Origin: J014 sp964486055
Lineage (GTDB): Bacteria > Acidobacteriota > Blastocatellia > Pyrinomonadales > Pyrinomonadaceae
Assembly: GCA_964486055.1 (NCBI GenBank)
Contig: CAZALE010000005.1
Span: 62,001-126,000 of the forward strand
Length of the DNA: 64,000 bases
Direction of reading: 5' to 3'
Below the pieces are notes generated by a model. It did no database searches, was not told the DNA's origin, and was given only the letters and a program-made list of their open reading frames with translations. The number at the start of each line of letters is the position of its first letter. Position 1 is the first letter of the stretch. Shown here one piece after another: positions 50,767-59,675 of this stretch. Position numbers and translations under genes: made by a program.

Positions 50767-52368
50767 ATGGCGTTGCAATTGAGACGAAAAAGTCATGAGT
50801 CAATAGTTTACATCGATAAAAATAGTGCTCCTCGAATTATGCCACATGGTGAGGACTTCATACTGGAGCATTTGCCGATAGGGACACGCGTAATTTATCC
50901 AAATCCGCCGATTAAGGGGCTACCGAATAGAGAGGCTGCTATCCGATATGCGGTGAATCATCCTCTAGACATGGATCCGTTATACGCTTTACTCAAGCCT
51001 GGTATGCGGGTGACAATTGCGATGGATGACATAAGTCTGCCTTTGCCTCCGATGGCGACGCCAGATTTAAGGCAAACAATGCTGGAAGTTGTTTTGGACA
51101 TGCTGTATGCAAATGGCGTAGATGATATTCACTTAGTAATTGCTAATTCTCTTCACCGAAAAATGACTGAATGGGAAATGCGGCGCATGGTTGGCAATAA
51201 GATATTTAAAGAATTTTATCCCGATAGATACTACAACCATGACGCAGAGGATGATAAAAATCTGGTTACGATTGGGTATACACGGCATGGCGAGCCATTA
51301 CGTATAAATCGCAGGTGTGCTGAAAGTGATCTCTTAATCTACCTAAACATAAATTTAGTACCGATGGATGGTGGACATAAATCGGTAGCTGTTGGATTGT
51401 GTGATTATGAGTCTCTCAGAGCACATCATGAGCCGCAGACTATAAGAAATTGTGATTCATACATGGACCCGCAACGCTCAGAGTTGAATCATAAGGTTGA
51501 GAGACTCGGAAAACTGGTTGATGAAAATCTAAAGGTTTTTCACATCGAGACTGCATTGAATAATCGAATGTTTCCGGAAGGCTACGACATTCTCACTCGA
51601 AATGAGGATGAATTCACCTTGTCTGATAGAATGAAGTGGGAAGTCATAAAGCAGACGTTCTCTCGGCTTCCACGATTAGCTAGAAGAAAGCTATTGCATC
51701 AAATTCCTGCTCAGTACGAATTAATTGCTTGTTATGCAGGCGCAACTGAACCTGTTCACAAAAAGATATTAGATAAGAATTTTCAACAATATGAGATACC
51801 AGTCAAGGGACAATGCGATATATTGATAACTGGTATACCCGATATCTCTCCCTACAATGTTTACTCTGCATTGAATCCTTTACTGGTTCAGGTCATGGCA
51901 TTGGGCTATCATTTCAATATGTATCGTAACAAGCCGTTACTGAGAAAAGGTGGTGTAATGATCATAACACATCCATGCTTCGATGAATTCGATCATAGAT
52001 TTCATCCTTCATACATAGAATTTTTCCACAGGCTTCTTCCAGAATCGCGAGATGCTTTTTATTTACGTGAGAAGTACGAGAGAGAATTTGCTGAAAACCC
52101 TGCCTATATTGAAATGTATCGCAGAGGCAATGCTTATCATGGTGCGCATCCATTCTTCATGTGGTATTGGGGAGAGAATGGACGACAACATGTCGGTAAA
52201 GTCATTGTGGCAGGAGCTGAAAATGCGCATGTGCCTGAGATCTTAGGATGGGAGAGAGCGGATAATCTAACTGAGGCTATTGCGATGGCTAGGTCTTATA
52301 TGGGTAGAAATGCGGAGATCACGATGCTACACCAGCCAATGATAGGTATATGTAACGTTACAGATTGA
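50767..52368 (+). CDS. LarA-like (DUF2088) protein of the lipid cluster
   Basis: A 533-residue homologue of the nickel-pincer lactate racemase LarA. Matching segments are VIYPNPPIKGLPNREAAIRY, IANSLHRKMTEWE (His130), YNHDAEDD (Asn157-His158-Asp159), RINRRCAESDLLI, and GGHKSVAVG. In the last, Lys205 aligns with the lysine of LarA that binds the pincer cofactor. It is about 100 residues longer than LarA and the C-terminal half is divergent. No lactate or cofactor (larB/C/E) genes are near. Its constant neighbour here is a lipid enzyme, so a role in lipid metabolism is inferred. Reaction unknown. Confidence 0.75.
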   Translation: MALQLRRKSHESIVYIDKNSAPRIMPHGEDFILEHLPIGTRVIYPNPPIKGLPNREAAIRYAVNHPLDMDPLYALLKPGMRVTIAMDDISLPLPPMATPDLRQTMLEVVLDMLYANGVDDIHLVIANSLHRKMTEWEMRRMVGNKIFKEFYPDRYYNHDAEDDKNLVTIGYTRHGEPLRINRRCAESDLLIYLNINLVPMDGGHKSVAVGLCDYESLRAHHEPQTIRNCDSYMDPQRSELNHKVERLGKLVDENLKVFHIETALNNRMFPEGYDILTRNEDEFTLSDRMKWEVIKQTFSRLPRLARRKLLHQIPAQYELIACYAGATEPVHKKILDKNFQQYEIPVKGQCDILITGIPDISPYNVYSALNPLLVQVMALGYHFNMYRNKPLLRKGGVMIITHPCFDEFDHRFHPSYIEFFHRLLPESRDAFYLREKYEREFAENPAYIEMYRRGNAYHGAHPFFMWYWGENGRQHVGKVIVAGAENAHVPEILGWERADNLTEAIAMARSYMGRNAEITMLHQPMIGICNVTD

Positions 52369-52381
52369 GGAGGTAAGTCTT

Positions 52382-52795
52382 ATGAGGTTCTTTTTAAACA
52401 ACATAGAGTTGATTTTGAGTTTTCTTGGAATAGTTGTTATCTTTGCAGTACCGATGCTATTTTTCGGTGATGCTGTTATTTGGTGGAAGGTGGCGGCGAT
52501 AACTGCAATTTTCGTTGGCGTGTTCCATGGGTTTATTTTTTGGATCGTTCGCAGAAAGCAAAGAAGAATTCGGCAGGAAGCCATCGAGGAAATAAGAAAA
52601 ATGTTGAAGGACAAAGTTAATAATCAGCTCAGTGTCATCTCACTGAGTGCAAGTGGACTCAACGTGGAACAAATTAAAAACCTTTCCGATTCCATCAATC
52701 AAATTTCTTATCTGATAGGCACGCTTTCTGATGAGTCCATCACAGATTGGCGAAGAAAATACTCTGAAACACTAGAGAGTTTAGGCTCTAATTAA
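52382..52795 (+). CDS. Two-helix membrane protein with degenerate histidine-kinase-like helix
   Basis: A 137-residue protein: two membrane helices (ILSFLGIVVIFAVPMLFF and VAAITAIFVGVFHGFIFWIV), a basic stretch, then a cytoplasmic helical region of about 75 residues. The segment LKDKVNNQLSVISL resembles the HRVKNNLQVIxSL phosphoacceptor helix of HisKA_2 kinases, but the His is replaced by Lys and there is no ATPase domain. It might be a membrane adaptor. Strong GGAGG ribosome-binding site. It lies 13 bases after the LarA-like gene and 7 before the multidomain gene, so it belongs to the operon. Confidence 0.65.
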   Translation: MRFFLNNIELILSFLGIVVIFAVPMLFFGDAVIWWKVAAITAIFVGVFHGFIFWIVRRKQRRIRQEAIEEIRKMLKDKVNNQLSVISLSASGLNVEQIKNLSDSINQISYLIGTLSDESITDWRRKYSETLESLGSN

Positions 52796-52802
52796 TTGGA
52801 CT

Positions 52803-55800
52803 ATGATGATATCACCAACCAAAGTTTTTGACGGGAAGAGAATTTTATTCATAGGTGGTACTGGTTTCGTAGGCAAGGTAACCCTTTCCATGTTGCTACA
52901 CAATTTTCCGAACATAGGAAAGATTTATGCTACGGTTCGGGCTCGCGATTCCTTTGAGTCGAGGAATCGTTTTTGGACTAGTGTTCTGACCAGTCCGCCG
53001 TTTGATCCATTAAGGAAGAAATTTGGTAAGGATTTTGAAGATTTTATCCGTCAAAAAGTAGTACCCATTAATGGTGATGTAGGTAATGAGTTTCTCGGCT
53101 TGAGTGAGGAAGAAGCACGAGAGATGATGGCAGATTGCGATGTCATCATCAATGCTGCAGGTAACGTGACCTTTAATCCTCCTTTAGAAAGCGCGTTGCG
53201 AACGAATGTTGTTGGCTCTCACAACATAATAACTCTTGCACAGATGATGCGGCGGCCCTGTTTGATTCATGTTTCGACTTGTTTTGTGGCTGGAAAGCGC
53301 AGCGGTAGCATATGGGAGAACGAGCCCGTCGTGGGATATTTTCCGAGAAAAGATGAGCTAAAGGGTACTGAATTTAACGTGAACAAAGAAATAGAGGATT
53401 GCGCGCGTCTTTCAGAGCAGGTAAGGCAAGAGGCTGATGATGCCGTGCAAATGGCCAAGTTTCGTGAAGCTGCACGGAAACGCTTTGAGGACGAGGGTAG
53501 AGATCCAGATGATGAAGCCGAGCTTAAATCTGCTATTTTCCGGGAAAGGAAAATGTGGATAAGGGAAAGGACCACTGAATTAGGTGCTGAGCGTGCTGAT
53601 TATTGGGGTTGGACTAATATCTACACTTATTCAAAGTCCCTTGCTGAACAGATAATAGCTCAACAAAATGATATAGTTAAGATTCTTGTGCGTCCAAGCA
53701 TCGTTGAGTCGGCGGTTGAATATCCGTTTCCTGGATGGAATGAAGGTTTCACCACGACTGCACCGTTGATTTTCATAGCCCTTAGGGGTCAGCCAGTCGT
53801 TCCAATCAATGAAAAACTCGTTTTAGATATTATCCCAGTAGACATGGTAGCCGGTGTAATCCTTGCAGCTGCGGCCAAGGCTTTAGAAGATGATAACCCC
53901 CCGCTAGTTTATCAAGCTTGCTCTGGTGACTCTAATCCAATTGAGATGCGACGCATTGTTGGATTGCTCGGCTTATATAAGCGTGAATATTATCGTGAAA
54001 AAGAAAGCGGTAACAAGCTTCTCAATAAACTATCTGCTGCAATGGAGGCCATTCCTGTCTCACAAGAGGCTTATGAAAAAATCTCAGCTCCAATGTTGAA
54101 TCGGCTTGCAAAACGCGCCAAGCAGATTTTGGAAGATGCTGAGCCGGAATGGGCTGGTGGTAGGTTTTCTCACATAATTTCCGATTTAAGGAAATCTGTA
54201 GAAGAATTTGAGAGAAACACAAAAGAGACCATGGAGGCGTTTGCGCTTTTTAAGCCATTCATGATTGATAATGAGTATCAATTTCGTGCAGATAATGTAA
54301 GAGAGCTAATGTCATCGGTAGTTGAAGAGGAGCGGCATTTACTGCCTTGGTATCCAGAGAAGATAGATTGGTATCACTACTGGTTACGAATTCATTTTCC
54401 GGGTGTCAGAAAATGGGTCTTGCCGACTTTGGAAGAAGAACTCAAGAAAATAGAGAAAAGGGCTTATACCTACAAAGATCTGGTCGATTTATTCGATACT
54501 GCTACAAAACGTTTTGCCACTCGTATCTCGATGCGCATCGAACGCAATGGTCGCCGTGAGGCTTACACGTATGAGGATATAAGAGAATTAGTGTTGAGAG
54601 CGGCAGGATTCTTAGCTAATCATGGCATAAAGACGGGAAGTAAAGTGGTTCTGTGCTCGCACAACATGCCTGAATGGGGCACTGCATACTTTGCGATAAT
54701 AAGAAGCGGTGCTACTGCAGTTCCAGTAGATCCGGCTAGCTCAGCCGAGGAAATCGCTAATTTCGCACGCTTGAGTGATTCGTCGGCAATCATTTTGTCT
54801 CAGAGAGTGGCTGATGAAAACCCTGATCTAGCCGAGGCTCTCAGAGAAATTGATTTGCACATTCCGGTTTGGACTTTTGAAGAGATTTTTGAGATACCAT
54901 CTGAGGCTGAGGAAAAGCGCAGGATTGAATTATTACCAAGTAAAATTCTAGCGAATTCTCCGGCTTCATTGATCTTCACATCGGGGACAACTGGGACTCC
55001 AAAAGCTGTAATGCTCTCGCATAAGAATTTTGTCAATATGGTATCCATGCTCTCCAGTGTTTTGGAGATGGGTACCAATGATGCTGTTCTATCCGTTTTG
55101 CCTTTGCATCACACCTTTGAGTTCTCTGCTGGATTTTTGACTCCGTTTTCAAACGGCACACAGATTCATTACTTAGATGAATTATCGGCTGAGGAATTAG
55201 CAAAGGCGCTTGAAAGTGGGCAGATAACTGGCATGATAGGGGTGCCAGCACTGTGGGAGATGCTTCACAGAAGAATCAAAACAAGATTACGAGAAAGTGG
55301 TGATTGGCTAGCAGATATAGCAGATAACATAATCGAATTCAACGCATGGCTACGCGATAATACTCCATTTAACTTGGGACCGATTCTATTCTTCCCGATT
55401 CATGAGGGCATGGGCGGTAGAATTCGTTATCTGATTTCTGGGGGATCTGCATTATCGGAAAAAGTAAAAAGAGAGCTTCACGGCCTAGGATTTAACATAT
55501 TAGAAGGTTACGGATTAACAGAGGCTTCTCCCGTACTGACTGTAATGCGTCCCGGTAATAAGTTAATCGATGGCAGTGTAGGCAAGCCGCTTCCGGGCGT
55601 TGAAATAAAGATTGATGATCCAGATGAAAATGGAGTGGGCGAGATATTGGCACGTGGTCAGAACATAATGCTTGGATATTATAAGAACGAAGAGGCTACA
55701 CAGGCAGTTCTTCAAGATCGTTGGCTGAGGACGGGTGACATAGGTAGGATAGATGAGGACGGAAATCTATATATTTTGGGTAGATCTAAGGATGTAATCA

Positions 55801-57227
55801 TAGACTCGAATGGGAAAAACATATATCCTGACGAGATTGAGGAATTGTATGGAAAGTCACCTTATATAAAGGAAATGTCTGTGGTTGGCTTACCTGATGA
55901 GGATGGTGGTGAAAAGATAGCTGCTCTGGTAGTCCCAAATTATGAATATGATCTTTCTCTTTCAAGAGCCGAGATCAATCGCAAGGTTGAAGAGCATTTC
56001 CGGGAAGTTTCTGCGTCATTGCCATTTTTCAAGAGAGTCAAGGTGTTACACATAACTGCATATGAATTACCTCGCACTGCAACTCGTAAGGTTAAAAGAA
56101 CTGAGGTAATCAACATTCTGCAGCAACTAGAGGCGAAATCGAAGAAGCTAGCTAAGCTAAAGATCGAGACAAATGGAGATGAGACAGGATTATGGCTTCG
56201 CAAAATAGTTGCAAGCGTGGCTAACAGATCGCTTTCCGAGGTGCGTTTTGACAGCAGATTAGTTGATCTAGGTTTTGATAGTTTGATGTTTGTTGAATTG
56301 CAGGCTGCGATTGAGGATGCTGGAGGACGCGTTTTATCTCCAGATCGTTTAAATGAAGCTCAAACAGTCGCAGAAATACTAAATCTCGTGCAAAGAGTGG
56401 ATAAGGGTAGGAAACTTATTGATGAGTCTGTAGTCGAGGAGAGAAAAGAGGAAACGGAGGATGTAAAACTTCCCTGGCTCATTCGTTATGTAGGTAATAA
56501 CGTTATTGACCTAGCCCAGTCTCTAATTTATGACGGGGTTTTGGAAACCATCATAGAAGGTAGAACTAATATTCCAGTACATACGAATTTTATAGTAGCT
56601 CCTAACCATGCGTCACATTTGGACACAGGTCTTGTCAAAAAAGCTTTAGGCAAGGATGTGGCAGAACAAACTGTTGCAGTAGCTGCGGCAGATTATTGGT
56701 TTGATACGAAATATAAGCGGGCTTTCATGAATAATTTCACCACTTTGATTCCAATCGAAAGATCGGGGAATCTACGCCAATCTCTCAGGCATGTAACTAG
56801 AATATTGAATGAGGGATACAATGCCTTGATATTTCCAGAGGGGACTCGGTCCTTGACAGGCCAAATAAATGAATTCAAGCCCATAATTGGATATTTAGCC
56901 ATAAACTGTAAGGTTGGTATATTACCGGTCTACATATGGGGCACTTACGAAGCTTTTCCAAAAGGTACGGTCATCCCAAAACGTGAAAGCTTCGGCGCTA
57001 CCATAGGGGCAAAAATAGGCAGATTTTTAGAATACGAGGAACTAGCTGCGATGGTTCATGGTATTCCAAAGACAGAAGCTTATAGACTAATAGCTGCTAG
57101 AGTACAACACGAAGTTGAAAACCTAAGAGATGAAACGTCAAGAGATTTCAATGTTGCTGAAGTTCGCAAGCGGTGGAAGCTTGAAAGGCGTAAGGCCCGT
57201 AAGACACAACCCGTCATAGATGAATGA
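52803..57227 (+). CDS. elbD: ElbD-like fusion: acyl reductase, acyl-AMP ligase, ACP, PlsC acyltransferase
   Basis: A 1474-residue multidomain enzyme. (1) Residues about 10-400: NAD_binding_4-type fatty acyl reductase with GGTGFVG at about 18 and YTYSK at about 274. (2) About 560-1090: AMP-forming acyl ligase with FTSGTTGTPK (about 724), GYGLTEASP and LRTGDIG. (3) About 1130-1200: acyl carrier domain, phosphopantetheine serine in LGFDSLMF (about 1158). (4) About 1240-1440: PlsC acyltransferase with NHASHLD (HX4D) and FPEGTRS. This set matches what I recall of ElbD from Myxococcus xanthus, which makes alkyl ether lipids by activating, reducing and transferring fatty acids. Name given on architecture only; substrate unproven. 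Confidence 0.8.
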   Translation: MMISPTKVFDGKRILFIGGTGFVGKVTLSMLLHNFPNIGKIYATVRARDSFESRNRFWTSVLTSPPFDPLRKKFGKDFEDFIRQKVVPINGDVGNEFLGLSEEEAREMMADCDVIINAAGNVTFNPPLESALRTNVVGSHNIITLAQMMRRPCLIHVSTCFVAGKRSGSIWENEPVVGYFPRKDELKGTEFNVNKEIEDCARLSEQVRQEADDAVQMAKFREAARKRFEDEGRDPDDEAELKSAIFRERKMWIRERTTELGAERADYWGWTNIYTYSKSLAEQIIAQQNDIVKILVRPSIVESAVEYPFPGWNEGFTTTAPLIFIALRGQPVVPINEKLVLDIIPVDMVAGVILAAAAKALEDDNPPLVYQACSGDSNPIEMRRIVGLLGLYKREYYREKESGNKLLNKLSAAMEAIPVSQEAYEKISAPMLNRLAKRAKQILEDAEPEWAGGRFSHIISDLRKSVEEFERNTKETMEAFALFKPFMIDNEYQFRADNVRELMSSVVEEERHLLPWYPEKIDWYHYWLRIHFPGVRKWVLPTLEEELKKIEKRAYTYKDLVDLFDTATKRFATRISMRIERNGRREAYTYEDIRELVLRAAGFLANHGIKTGSKVVLCSHNMPEWGTAYFAIIRSGATAVPVDPASSAEEIANFARLSDSSAIILSQRVADENPDLAEALREIDLHIPVWTFEEIFEIPSEAEEKRRIELLPSKILANSPASLIFTSGTTGTPKAVMLSHKNFVNMVSMLSSVLEMGTNDAVLSVLPLHHTFEFSAGFLTPFSNGTQIHYLDELSAEELAKALESGQITGMIGVPALWEMLHRRIKTRLRESGDWLADIADNIIEFNAWLRDNTPFNLGPILFFPIHEGMGGRIRYLISGGSALSEKVKRELHGLGFNILEGYGLTEASPVLTVMRPGNKLIDGSVGKPLPGVEIKIDDPDENGVGEILARGQNIMLGYYKNEEATQAVLQDRWLRTGDIGRIDEDGNLYILGRSKDVIIDSNGKNIYPDEIEELYGKSPYIKEMSVVGLPDEDGGEKIAALVVPNYEYDLSLSRAEINRKVEEHFREVSASLPFFKRVKVLHITAYELPRTATRKVKRTEVINILQQLEAKSKKLAKLKIETNGDETGLWLRKIVASVANRSLSEVRFDSRLVDLGFDSLMFVELQAAIEDAGGRVLSPDRLNEAQTVAEILNLVQRVDKGRKLIDESVVEERKEETEDVKLPWLIRYVGNNVIDLAQSLIYDGVLETIIEGRTNIPVHTNFIVAPNHASHLDTGLVKKALGKDVAEQTVAVAAADYWFDTKYKRAFMNNFTTLIPIERSGNLRQSLRHVTRILNEGYNALIFPEGTRSLTGQINEFKPIIGYLAINCKVGILPVYIWGTYEAFPKGTVIPKRESFGATIGAKIGRFLEYEELAAMVHGIPKTEAYRLIAARVQHEVENLRDETSRDFNVAEVRKRWKLERRKARKTQPVIDE

Positions 57228-57333
57228 ACCTGTACTAACCGCTCAATAAAAGTGAAAACTATATGGATCATTTCCGGGGCGGCTTTGGGTCGCCGTATCT
57301 TCATTATTTTCGCAATCAAATAAATTGAAAAAT

Positions 57334-58296
57334 ATGAAGATAAATGTTTTCGTGCCATCATTTAATCATGCGAGATACGTTGAGCAAACCCTCCGATCAA
57401 TTTACTCTCAAACTTTAAAGCCAGCAAAGCTTTTAGTTATAGATGATGGTTCCAGCGATAACTCACCTGAGATAATAGAGAAACTGCTGAAACAATGCCC
57501 ATTTGATGCTGAGTTTATTCACAGACCTAATAAAGGACTAACTAAAACTCTAAATGAAGGATTGTCTAGATTGTCGGATTCAGAGTTTTTCGCTTACATA
57601 GGATCTGACGACATATGGTTTCCTAAATTTTTGGAACGAAGGGTAGATCAGCTATCCAAGAATCCCAAGGCTTCGCTTGCCTTTGGTCACGCTTTTGTTA
57701 TCGATGAAAATAACAACATAACCGATTCAACGGCTGATTGGGTCGAGTTTGATGAAAGTAGAATTTTGGATCATCTCCTAAGAGGCGAGATTTTTGCGAG
57801 TCCTTCCGTGGTATATAGGACTGATTTTCTTAAAAAACACAAGTGGAATGAGGATGCCGCTCTTGAGGATTATGAACTTTATCTTCGTTTGATTTTAGAG
57901 AGTGAGTTTGAATTTGATCCAGAGATACTCTGCGCATGGCGTTATCACGCGCATAGCACTAGTCGACAGTTTCCAAAGATGCTGCAAGAGTGGATAAATG
58001 CTCAGAATCGCGTTTTGGCCGGAAGAATCCCTCAGAGTGAACTCGATAAAATTCAGGCTAGATTACGCTTCAAGTGTGTTGCAGATTACGTCCGGTTGGG
58101 ATATAAACGAGAGGCATTTCAACTTTTTATTCATAACTTACATGGCATGACTAGCTTATCTCAATTTTTGGGCTTAGCTTTGCGGCTTTTAATTCCTCAA
58201 AAATTGTTTCAGGCTAATCGCAGACGAAAGATGTGTAAAAAAATTCGCAAGCACGGGAACTTGAATGATTACCTTGCTAACACGATGGGAAGCTGA
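57334..58296 (+). CDS. Family 2 glycosyltransferase
   Basis: A 320-residue GT-A glycosyltransferase. The N-terminus NVFVPSFNHARYVEQTLRSI and VIDDGSSDNS are the nucleotide-sugar site, and GSDDIW is the metal-binding DXD region. The C-terminal part is helical with a basic end (RRRKMCKKIRKHG) and a hydrophobic segment (FLGLALRLLIP) that may touch the membrane. The ATG at 57334 is preferred over a TTG three codons upstream. It follows the multidomain lipid gene by about 105 bases in the same direction and could glycosylate a lipid product, but this is only suggested by position. Confidence 0.88.
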   Translation: MKINVFVPSFNHARYVEQTLRSIYSQTLKPAKLLVIDDGSSDNSPEIIEKLLKQCPFDAEFIHRPNKGLTKTLNEGLSRLSDSEFFAYIGSDDIWFPKFLERRVDQLSKNPKASLAFGHAFVIDENNNITDSTADWVEFDESRILDHLLRGEIFASPSVVYRTDFLKKHKWNEDAALEDYELYLRLILESEFEFDPEILCAWRYHAHSTSRQFPKMLQEWINAQNRVLAGRIPQSELDKIQARLRFKCVADYVRLGYKREAFQLFIHNLHGMTSLSQFLGLALRLLIPQKLFQANRRRKMCKKIRKHGNLNDYLANTMGS

Positions 58297-58346
58297 AAAT
58301 CTACATAGTTGAAATTCTGCTACTATAGATCTTTTAAAAACTAGCC

Positions 58347-58370
58347 GTGAGACTTAAGACTCTCGCTTTT
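58347..58370 (+). terminator. Weak intrinsic terminator of the glycosyltransferase gene
   Basis: GTGAGA pairs with TCTCGC (one G-U pair) around an 8-base loop and is followed by TTTT. It is short, so confidence is limited. Confidence 0.4.
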
Positions 58371-58409
58371 AGATAGGGAATTGACGCTTAATTATCTTGC
58401 TCATTCAAG

Positions 58410-58438
58410 TTGCATCGGACCAAGCTGTTTCTTATAAT
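58410..58438 (+). promoter_or_regulatory. tRNA-Phe promoter
   Basis: TTGCAT (58410-58415), a 17-base spacer and a perfect TATAAT (58433-58438) lie 23 bases before the tRNA 5' end, a typical strong sigma-70-type promoter. Confidence 0.85.
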
Positions 58439-58461
58439 CTAAATTTCGTTGATTGAAAAGC

Positions 58462-58537
58462 GGCCAGGTAGCTCAGGTGGTAGAGCAGTGGACTGAAAAT
58501 CCATGTGTCGGCGGTTCGACTCCGTCCCTGGCCACCA
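58462..58537 (+). tRNA. tRNA-Phe (GAA)
   Basis: A 76-base cloverleaf with encoded CCA. The acceptor stem is GGCCAGG/CCTGGCC, the D-arm GCTC...GAGC, the anticodon arm GTGGA-CTGAAAA-TCCAT with anticodon GAA, and the T-arm GGCGG-TTCGACT-CCGTC (one G-U pair). Discriminator A. It is a single tRNA with its own promoter; there is no integrase or att-like repeat beside it. Confidence 0.97.
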
Positions 58538-58870
58538 TCAACCTTGAAAATCTCACTATACTCTTGCCCCCGCAAAAAATCGGCAGATCAACAAACTCTA
58601 TTGAAGGCATTCTGAGCGCCTGGTTCAATAGATTCTGAAAGCTTTGAGTGAGATCCGAATCCTGACACGATAGAATTGTCGCTGATCAGATTTTGCGTAA
58701 CATTTAACCCAGAATTTCAATTCAAAGGTGAAATAATTCTATACACTCCGACCGTTAGATCAGGAATTGATCATCTCTAAGCCTTGCAGGGCCGTTGGAA
58801 TAGAGGGTTTATCTGACTTTACAGCTTAGTTCTTTACTGTCAGATTCACATTGAATCAAAACCTGAAAGC
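58538..58870. other. Gene-free stretch after tRNA-Phe
   Basis: About 330 bases without a credible gene. I see no terminator with a T run for the tRNA, no integrase and no partial copy of the tRNA 3' end. Confidence 0.4.
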
Positions 58871-58906
58871 AAAATGGTAAAGAAAATGGTAGAGAAAATG
58901 GTAAAG
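58871..58906. repeat. Three tandem 12-bp repeats
   Basis: Three copies of AAAATGGTAAAG in a row, the middle one with a single change (AAAATGGTAGAG). They lie in noncoding sequence downstream of the DsrE-like gene's 3' end. Probably replication slippage. Confidence 0.8.
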
Positions 58907-58972
58907 AGTTAGAGGAATATTGTCTAACTTAACGCTTATTAGCAGTCAATGAGAACATGCTTGGCTTCAATA

Positions 58973-59350
58973 TTACAGTGTAATTACCTGATCTAATTGA
59001 GTATTTTTAAGAGCTTCATACAGTTGTGGAAAACATCCGGTGACAACACCTTCTACCATGCCCTTTGCCTTAACGCTTCCAGTTCCACATTGATCAAAAG
59101 TGCCTTCAGCAAGTCCTCGTCTTACAGCACATTGATCGCAAACCATCAATAAGATGCCTTTTTCTTTTGCCACTTTTGCCACCCTCTCGCCAATAGGATC
59201 TCCGGTCCTGAGGCAAAAGATATTGTCATCGAAAAACATCATCCCTACTACCTCAACTCCGTGAATACCTTGTTCAAGTTGTGGTAGGATCATTGTCGCA
59301 AGTTTAAATGTAGATGCCATATTAGTGGCGAAAACGTAAGCTACTTTCAT
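58973..59350 (-). CDS. DsrE/DsrF-like small protein
   Basis: A 125-residue single-domain protein of the DsrE/F/TusD fold: KVAYVFATN at the start, a VVGMMFFDDNIFCLRTGD central strand, then CDQCAVRRGL with two cysteines, a further Cys, and GVVTGCFPQLYEAL at the end. DsrE-type proteins relay sulfur as persulfides or act as small redox proteins; the cysteines here allow such a role. No sulfur-relay partner is adjacent. Monocistronic. Confidence 0.75.
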   Translation of the reverse strand: MKVAYVFATNMASTFKLATMILPQLEQGIHGVEVVGMMFFDDNIFCLRTGDPIGERVAKVAKEKGILLMVCDQCAVRRGLAEGTFDQCGTGSVKAKGMVEGVVTGCFPQLYEALKNTQLDQVITL

Positions 59351-59675
59351 ATTGTTCTTTATCCTTCGATTTTATCTGCTTAAAATATCAAATCTTTCCA
59401 GAAGTTTCAGGATAGTCACACGTAAATTGCAACACAATTAGATTTCAACGACTGGTAGTAAAATTCAATGAACGGTTTATATGAGATGAACTAAAAGTCG
59501 TGAGTGCTCAATTTAAGTATTACAGATTTTGTTGGTTTTACGTTTTATCTTTTAGCAATCTTCGCAGACTTATCGTTTAATTTTTGAGCCAACGCTAGGA
59601 TTTTTCAGCTCGAGAATTTGCAATTTTTATGGATTTTGTTTTGGTGGCGCTTATTATTTATTATTTTTGAGTTAT
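59351..59675. other. Intergenic stretch upstream of the ABC ATPase
   Basis: About 325 AT-rich bases between divergent genes. No ORF, RNA-like structure or convincing promoter pair recognised. Confidence 0.4.

Noticed and set aside
58453..58638. 61-codon frame spanning the tRNA
   Set aside because: It is a chance frame across the tRNA-Phe gene.
58538..58972. Possible integration site or element remnant after tRNA-Phe
   Set aside because: tRNA 3' ends are common att sites, but there is no integrase, no duplicated tRNA end and no change in base composition.
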